From positions 496,001 to 560,000 of the forward strand of contig JADJON010000001.1 of the NCBI GenBank assembly GCA_016713765.1: a stretch of DNA of 64,000 nt, in the 5' to 3' direction. Source of the DNA: Bacteroidota bacterium (lineage in GTDB: Bacteria; Bacteroidota; Bacteroidia; AKYH767-A; 2013-40CM-41-45). Below the pieces are notes generated by a model. The model ran no database searches. It had not been told where the DNA came from and was given only the letters and a program-made list of their open reading frames with translations. The position numbers were made by a program, and so were the translations under genes. Shown piece after piece: positions 60,022 to 64,000 of this stretch. Each line of letters starts with the position of its first letter. The first letter of the stretch is position 1.

Positions 60022-62645
60022 TGGAAAGAAAGCAACATCATGCACACCCAATAAATAAACTTTTCGCTGAACTGAAAAGCGATAAGGAAAAAGGACTTTC
60101 AAATACGGAAGCCGAAAAACGACTTGTTGAATTTGGCGGCAATATCATTCAATCCGAAAAAGGAAAACATCCTTTGAAAATAGTATTGGCACAGTTCAAA
60201 AACCTGATGGTTTACCTGTTGCTTTTCGCTGCTGCAATGTCTTTTTGGTTTCAGGAATACTTAGATGCCATTGCAATTCTGTTGGTAATCCTTATCAATG
60301 CGGTTATTGGCTTTTGGATGGAGCTACAAGCGCAACGCTCCATGAATGCGCTTCGTAAATTAGCAAGCGTTCCTGCTAAAGTTTTCAGAGATGGGAAACT
60401 CATTGAAATATCATCAGAAGAAGTAGTTCCGGGCGATGTTTTGTTTTTGGAAGCAGGAGATATGATTACTGCCGATGCACGAATTATTCAGGCAACACAG
60501 CTTTCAGTAAACGAGGCATCGCTTACCGGAGAAGCCATGCCCGTTGAAAAACAAGACAATGAATTGCAAGAAGAAACTCCACTTGCAGAACGCTCCAATA
60601 TGTTGCATAAAGGAACTTATGTTACTAATGGAAATGCCAAAGCATTGGTAACAGCAACGGGCATGCAAACGGAACTTGGGAAAATAGCCCATTTGGTAAA
60701 ATCAGCCGGGCAATCAGCCACACCGCTTGAACAAAAATTAAAGGTATTCAGCCACAAACTTATTTACATCACAGTGGCTTTGGTAGTATTGATTTTTGTA
60801 GTGGGGCTTTTTACGCATGGTGATTATGTGGAAATGCTTGAAACCGCCATCGCACTTGCGGTAGCTGCTATTCCCGAAGGTTTGCCCATTGTAGCAACAT
60901 TAGCATTGGCACAGGGCATGATGAAAATGGCAAAGCACAAAGTAATTGTAAAAAAACTGGCTGCCGTTGAAACGCTTGGCGGAACTACTGTTATCTGCAC
61001 TGATAAAACTGGAACGCTTACACAAAACAAAATTGAAGTATCAGATGTAGTTCCAACGGATACCCATTCAGAAGAAAACAAAAAACTTTTGTTACACATA
61101 GGAGTTCTTTGCAACACAGCAAGCATTGAAGCCAACAATAACGGGTTCAAAGAAATTGGCGACCCATTAGAAACTGGCTTATTGAAATATGCCTACAAAC
61201 AAAATATCATCAAGCGCAATTTAGAACAACAATTCCAGAAACTGAATGAAGCACCGTTTTCATCCGAAACAAAAATGATGGCAACGTTGCATAAAACACA
61301 AAATGGGTTTATTGTATTTGCCAAAGGCGCTACCGAAGAATTACTCAATTCCTCCTCTCATATTTTCAGCAATAGCGGAAATGTTGAATTGACCGAACAA
61401 GTCAAAAAAGAATGGAAAGAAAGAGCATATCAGCTCTCAGCATCCGGTTTACGCATTATTGCAGGAACATACAAAGAAACAGAAGATGAAAGTGCTCCAT
61501 TACTTGACAACCTCACATTTGCGGGTTTGTATTGCATGATTGACCCTCCCGCAGAAGATGTATTTCAGGCAATTCAGGAAGCCAAAGAAGCAGGAATTAA
61601 AGTAGTGATGATTACAGGCGACCACCCTGCCACAGCTAACTACATTGCTAATGAATTAAAAATTGCTTCCGTTGCCGAAACTCCGCTCACGGGAAAAGAA
61701 ATGCAACCCTATGAACAATTATCTAACTCCGATAAAAACCTATGGGCAAACACTTCTGTTTTCGCACGGGTTACACCTGCTCAAAAATTAGATTTAGTAG
61801 CAGTATTGCAGGAAAAAGGCAATATCGTTGGCATGACGGGCGATGGTGTAAACGATGCTCCCGCGCTGAAAAAAGCGGACATAGGCATTGCTATGGGGCA
61901 ACGGGGAACACAAGTGGCACAGGAAGTTGCCGACATGGTATTGAAAGACGATGCCTTTTCATCCATTGTGCATGCCATTAAACAAGGACGGATTATTTTC
62001 AAAAACATACAAGAGTTTGTTATTTACTTGCTTTCCTGCAACATGAGCGAGTTGTTGGTAGTTTCCCTTGCCGCTTTATCTAATCTGCATTTTCAACTGT
62101 TGCCTCTGCAAATTCTGTTCATCAATTTGGTAACCGATGTATTACCTGCTCTTGCATTGGGCGTTAGCGAAGGAAATCCTTATGTAATGAAACACAAGCC
62201 CCGAAATCCTGCCGAACCCTTGTTGAAAACAAAACAATGGTATGCCGTATGGTTCTACGCAGCAGTAATTTCCGTTTGCACTTTGGGAGCAGTATTCATC
62301 AGTCATTTATTTATTCATACCGGAACTGGGTTTGACCCGCAACAATGCAACAACATTTTGTTTTTCACACTCATTTTCTGCCAGTTGTTTCATGTGTTCA
62401 ACATGGCTTCTGTTAATGTTTCCTTCTTTAAATCAGAAGTATTCAGAAACAAATTTGTTTGGTATGCACTTATTGCCTGCCTATTAATTATTGGTTTCGC
62501 CTTTTTTATTCCATCGGTGCGCACTGCTTTAAATATTCAACCGCTCACAGCAGCAGATTGGCTGGTGGTTTTGGCTTCATCTCTTTTTTCCTTATTGGTT
62601 ATTCAATTATTAAAACGCACAAACATTATTCACGATGAAGACTAA
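60021..62645 (+). CDS. P2-type (Ca2+-ATPase-like) cation pump
   Basis: 874 residues, typical for bacterial PMR1/SERCA-like ATPases. N-terminal cation-ATPase domain, actuator motif SLTGEAMPVEK (~170), helix 4 with AAIPEGLP (~286; the PEGL of calcium pumps), phosphorylation site CTDKTGTLTQNK (~328), hinge [17 protein letters not shown]. Helix 5 has CNMSELLV and helix 6 NLVTDVLPALALG, which supply the N, E, N and D ligands of calcium site II. It probably exports Ca2+ or Mn2+; no P1B metal site (CPC/CPH) is present. Coupled by TAATG to the pump before and overlapped by 11 bases by the next ORF fragment. Confidence 0.93.
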   Translation: MERKQHHAHPINKLFAELKSDKEKGLSNTEAEKRLVEFGGNIIQSEKGKHPLKIVLAQFKNLMVYLLLFAAAMSFWFQEYLDAIAILLVILINAVIGFWMELQAQRSMNALRKLASVPAKVFRDGKLIEISSEEVVPGDVLFLEAGDMITADARIIQATQLSVNEASLTGEAMPVEKQDNELQEETPLAERSNMLHKGTYVTNGNAKALVTATGMQTELGKIAHLVKSAGQSATPLEQKLKVFSHKLIYITVALVVLIFVVGLFTHGDYVEMLETAIALAVAAIPEGLPIVATLALAQGMMKMAKHKVIVKKLAAVETLGGTTVICTDKTGTLTQNKIEVSDVVPTDTHSEENKKLLLHIGVLCNTASIEANNNGFKEIGDPLETGLLKYAYKQNIIKRNLEQQFQKLNEAPFSSETKMMATLHKTQNGFIVFAKGATEELLNSSSHIFSNSGNVELTEQVKKEWKERAYQLSASGLRIIAGTYKETEDESAPLLDNLTFAGLYCMIDPPAEDVFQAIQEAKEAGIKVVMITGDHPATANYIANELKIASVAETPLTGKEMQPYEQLSNSDKNLWANTSVFARVTPAQKLDLVAVLQEKGNIVGMTGDGVNDAPALKKADIGIAMGQRGTQVAQEVADMVLKDDAFSSIVHAIKQGRIIFKNIQEFVIYLLSCNMSELLVVSLAALSNLHFQLLPLQILFINLVTDVLPALALGVSEGNPYVMKHKPRNPAEPLLKTKQWYAVWFYAAVISVCTLGAVFISHLFIHTGTGFDPQQCNNILFFTLIFCQLFHVFNMASVNVSFFKSEVFRNKFVWYALIACLLIIGFAFFIPSVRTALNIQPLTAADWLVVLASSLFSLLVIQLLKRTNIIHDED

Positions 62646-62709
62646 CGTTGAAAATATAAACATCACCAAAGCATCAGGGCTTAAAGTTCCTTTTAATAAA
62701 GGAAAGTAA
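62635..62709 (+). pseudogene. N-terminal fragment of the ATP-cone protein (frameshifted)
   Basis: ATG 62635 overlaps the end of the pump gene by 11 bases. It encodes 24 residues (NINITKASGLKVPFNKGK) that match the start of an ATP-cone domain, then meets TAA at 62707, just before a run of eight A (62708-62715). The rest of the domain continues in another frame from about 62710. One missing base would restore a continuous protein. Sequencing or assembly error at the homopolymer, or genuine decay. Confidence 0.7.
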
Positions 62710-62720
62710 AAAAAACTCTG

Positions 62721-63494
62721 TTGCGTTCCGGTGCAAATTCAGCGCAAGCCGATGAAGTGGTATCGGAAGTAATGGAAATGCTCGTTGAAGGGATGTCCAC
62801 CCGCAAAATTTACAAAACAGCATTTCGCTTACTGAGAAATGTTTCCCGCCCAATGGCTGCAAGGTATAAACTGAAACACGCTATCATGGAATTAGGTCCT
62901 TCCGGTTTTCCTTTTGAACAATTTGTTGGCGAACTTTTAAACTACAAAGGTTACAAAACACAAGTTGGGGTAATCATAAAAGGGCATTGTGTAAACCATG
63001 AGGTGGATGTAATCGCAGAAAAAGACCACCACCATTTTATGATAGAATGTAAATTCCACAACCGTCAGGGCTATGTGTGCGATGTAAAAATTCCACTCTA
63101 CATACAATCACGTTTTTTAGATGTAGAAACTTCATGGAGAAAATTAGACGGTCATGCTGAAAAATTTCATCAGGGATGGGTAGTTACCAATACGCGATTT
63201 TCTGACGATGCTGCTCAATACGGCAAGTGCATGAATTTGAACTTGGTAAGTTGGGATTACCCCCAAAACAACGGGTTGAAAGACTGGATTGACGGTTCAG
63301 GGCTACATCCAGTTACCTGCCTTACCACCCTTACGCAAAAAGAGAAACAAATGCTATTGGATAAGAAAATAGTCTTGTGCAAAACCATACATCATAATCA
63401 TTCCGCCCTGCAAAGCATCGGTATAAAATCGCCACGCCTGGAAAAAGTGATGGAGGAGTGTGAGGCATTATGTAATGAATTTACCCTTTCATAA
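62721..63494 (+). CDS. ATP-cone / Mrr-like restriction endonuclease-fold protein
   Basis: 257 residues as read from TTG 62721, but the family start is probably ATG 62635 in a different frame (see the fragment). Residues 1-45 are the rest of an ATP-cone (LRSGANSAQADEVVSEV, GMSTRKIYKTAFRLLR), a nucleotide-sensing domain best known from ribonucleotide reductase. Residues ~60-180 fit the Mrr/PD-(D/E)xK nuclease fold: FPFEQFVGELLNYKGYKTQV, HEVDVIAEKDHHHFMIECKF (the D and ExK of the active site), then the closing helices. A small DNA-targeting or regulatory nuclease; target unknown. Sits between a P-type ATPase and an MBL-fold gene, 11 bases ahead of the latter. Confidence 0.75.
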   Translation: MRSGANSAQADEVVSEVMEMLVEGMSTRKIYKTAFRLLRNVSRPMAARYKLKHAIMELGPSGFPFEQFVGELLNYKGYKTQVGVIIKGHCVNHEVDVIAEKDHHHFMIECKFHNRQGYVCDVKIPLYIQSRFLDVETSWRKLDGHAEKFHQGWVVTNTRFSDDAAQYGKCMNLNLVSWDYPQNNGLKDWIDGSGLHPVTCLTTLTQKEKQMLLDKKIVLCKTIHHNHSALQSIGIKSPRLEKVMEECEALCNEFTLS

Positions 63495-63505
63495 AAATAA
63501 ATGAC

Positions 63506-64000
63506 ATGAATAATAAAATTCAAATCCATTTCCTCGGAGCAGCCGGAACAGTAACCGGCTCCAAGCATCTTATATCCGCTTTTGGCAAAAATATTTTAAT
63601 TGACTGCGGGTTATTTCAGGGCTTAAAAGAGTTGCGGCTGCTGAACTGGAAACCGCTTGCATTTCCGGCAAAAAAAATAGATGTGGTATTGCTCACTCAT
63701 GGACATTTAGACCACACAGGTTATTTGCCGCGATTAGTAAAAGAAGGATTTTCCGGTGCAATTATTGGCACATCTCCAACCTTGCAAATAGCCGAAATCA
63801 TTTTAAAAGACAGCGCAAAAATTCAGGAAGAAGATGCCATACGAGCCAATAAGCATCACTACTCTATACACAGCCCCGCATTGCCTTTGTATAACCTTGA
63901 TGATGTGGAGAAAACGCTCCCCTTTTTTCAAGGAGCATCATTAAACGAGTGGACAAATATTGATGAGAATATACGTTATCGTTTCCGATACAACGGGCAT
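63506..64000 (+). CDS. MBL-fold RNA-processing metallo-hydrolase, partial
   Basis: First 165 residues; the gene continues beyond the window. Start ATG 63506; the ATG at 63501 stops after two codons. N terminus KIQIHFLGAAGTVTGSKHLI and LIDCGLFQG, then VVLLTHGHLDHTGYLPRLVK carry the metal ligands (HxHxDH) of the beta-CASP/CPSF73-like MBL hydrolases, whose full members are ~450-residue RNases with a C-terminal RNA-specificity domain. Probably cotranscribed with the ATP-cone nuclease. Confidence 0.93.
   Translation, partial: MNNKIQIHFLGAAGTVTGSKHLISAFGKNILIDCGLFQGLKELRLLNWKPLAFPAKKIDVVLLTHGHLDHTGYLPRLVKEGFSGAIIGTSPTLQIAEIILKDSAKIQEEDAIRANKHHYSIHSPALPLYNLDDVEKTLPFFQGASLNEWTNIDENIRYRFRYNGH

Overview
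The window reads as a chromosome segment of a Bacteroidota bacterium. At least five secreted proteins end in a type IX secretion (T9SS) type A sorting tail, one giant protein ends in a gliding-motility-type (CHU_C, type B) tail, SprB repeats are abundant, several genes carry Bacteroidota lipoprotein signals, and some starts sit behind the Bacteroidota -7 promoter motif TAnnTTTG instead of a Shine-Dalgarno site. No T9SS machinery, rRNA, tRNA, CRISPR array, transposase or integrase was seen. Layout: (1) 1-2304 is AT-rich and holds the end of an RND drug-efflux pump gene and a small DUF2141 protein. (2) 2305-2950 is a composition junction with several DNA hairpins. (3) 2950-24900 is GC-rich core DNA dominated by surface proteins: a DUF7948/SBBP/SprB adhesin, a BNR-type propeller, a 2720-residue SprB-repeat adhesin, a CDP-alcohol phosphatidyltransferase, dxr of the MEP isoprenoid pathway, and hypothetical genes. 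(4) 24900-27150 is a striking non-coding repeat island of degenerate 7-base tandem arrays, paired GCCCCTCCGGGGC hairpins, a 160-bp direct duplication and a 68-bp perfect spacer-less palindrome, interrupted by one lipoprotein gene. (5) 27158-51240 is GC-rich core with an AraC regulator, a methyltransferase, a GH3-family protein, a fused glucosyl-3-phosphoglycerate-synthase-like/HAD phosphatase, a secreted phosphodiesterase with a LamG domain, a TMTC-like TPR membrane protein, a DPM1-like glycosyltransferase, a secreted class C beta-lactamase-fold hydrolase, a TPR-coupled adenylate cyclase, and an HxlR regulator facing a DJ-1/alpha-beta-hydrolase fusion gene. A family of about 60-bp intergenic elements is scattered through its spacers. 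(6) 51400-64000 is again AT-rich and carries a compact, co-directional copper/heavy-metal resistance island: HYC_CC_PP protein, YncE-like lipoprotein, heavy-metal-binding lipoprotein, AraC-type regulator with a metal-binding-like front end, HMA-MauE membrane protein, CopB-type P-ATPase, a CusA-type RND pump split into two overlapping ORFs, a Ca2+-type P-ATPase, an ATP-cone nuclease with a frameshifted front end, and an MBL-fold RNase-like protein running off the window. From CopB to the nuclease the genes overlap by 1-11 bases, so translational coupling is likely. Hairpins with the same conserved core but different, compensated stems lie next to the junctions of both AT-rich segments (2328-2388 and 51424-51489), which suggests both were acquired from a related gene pool.
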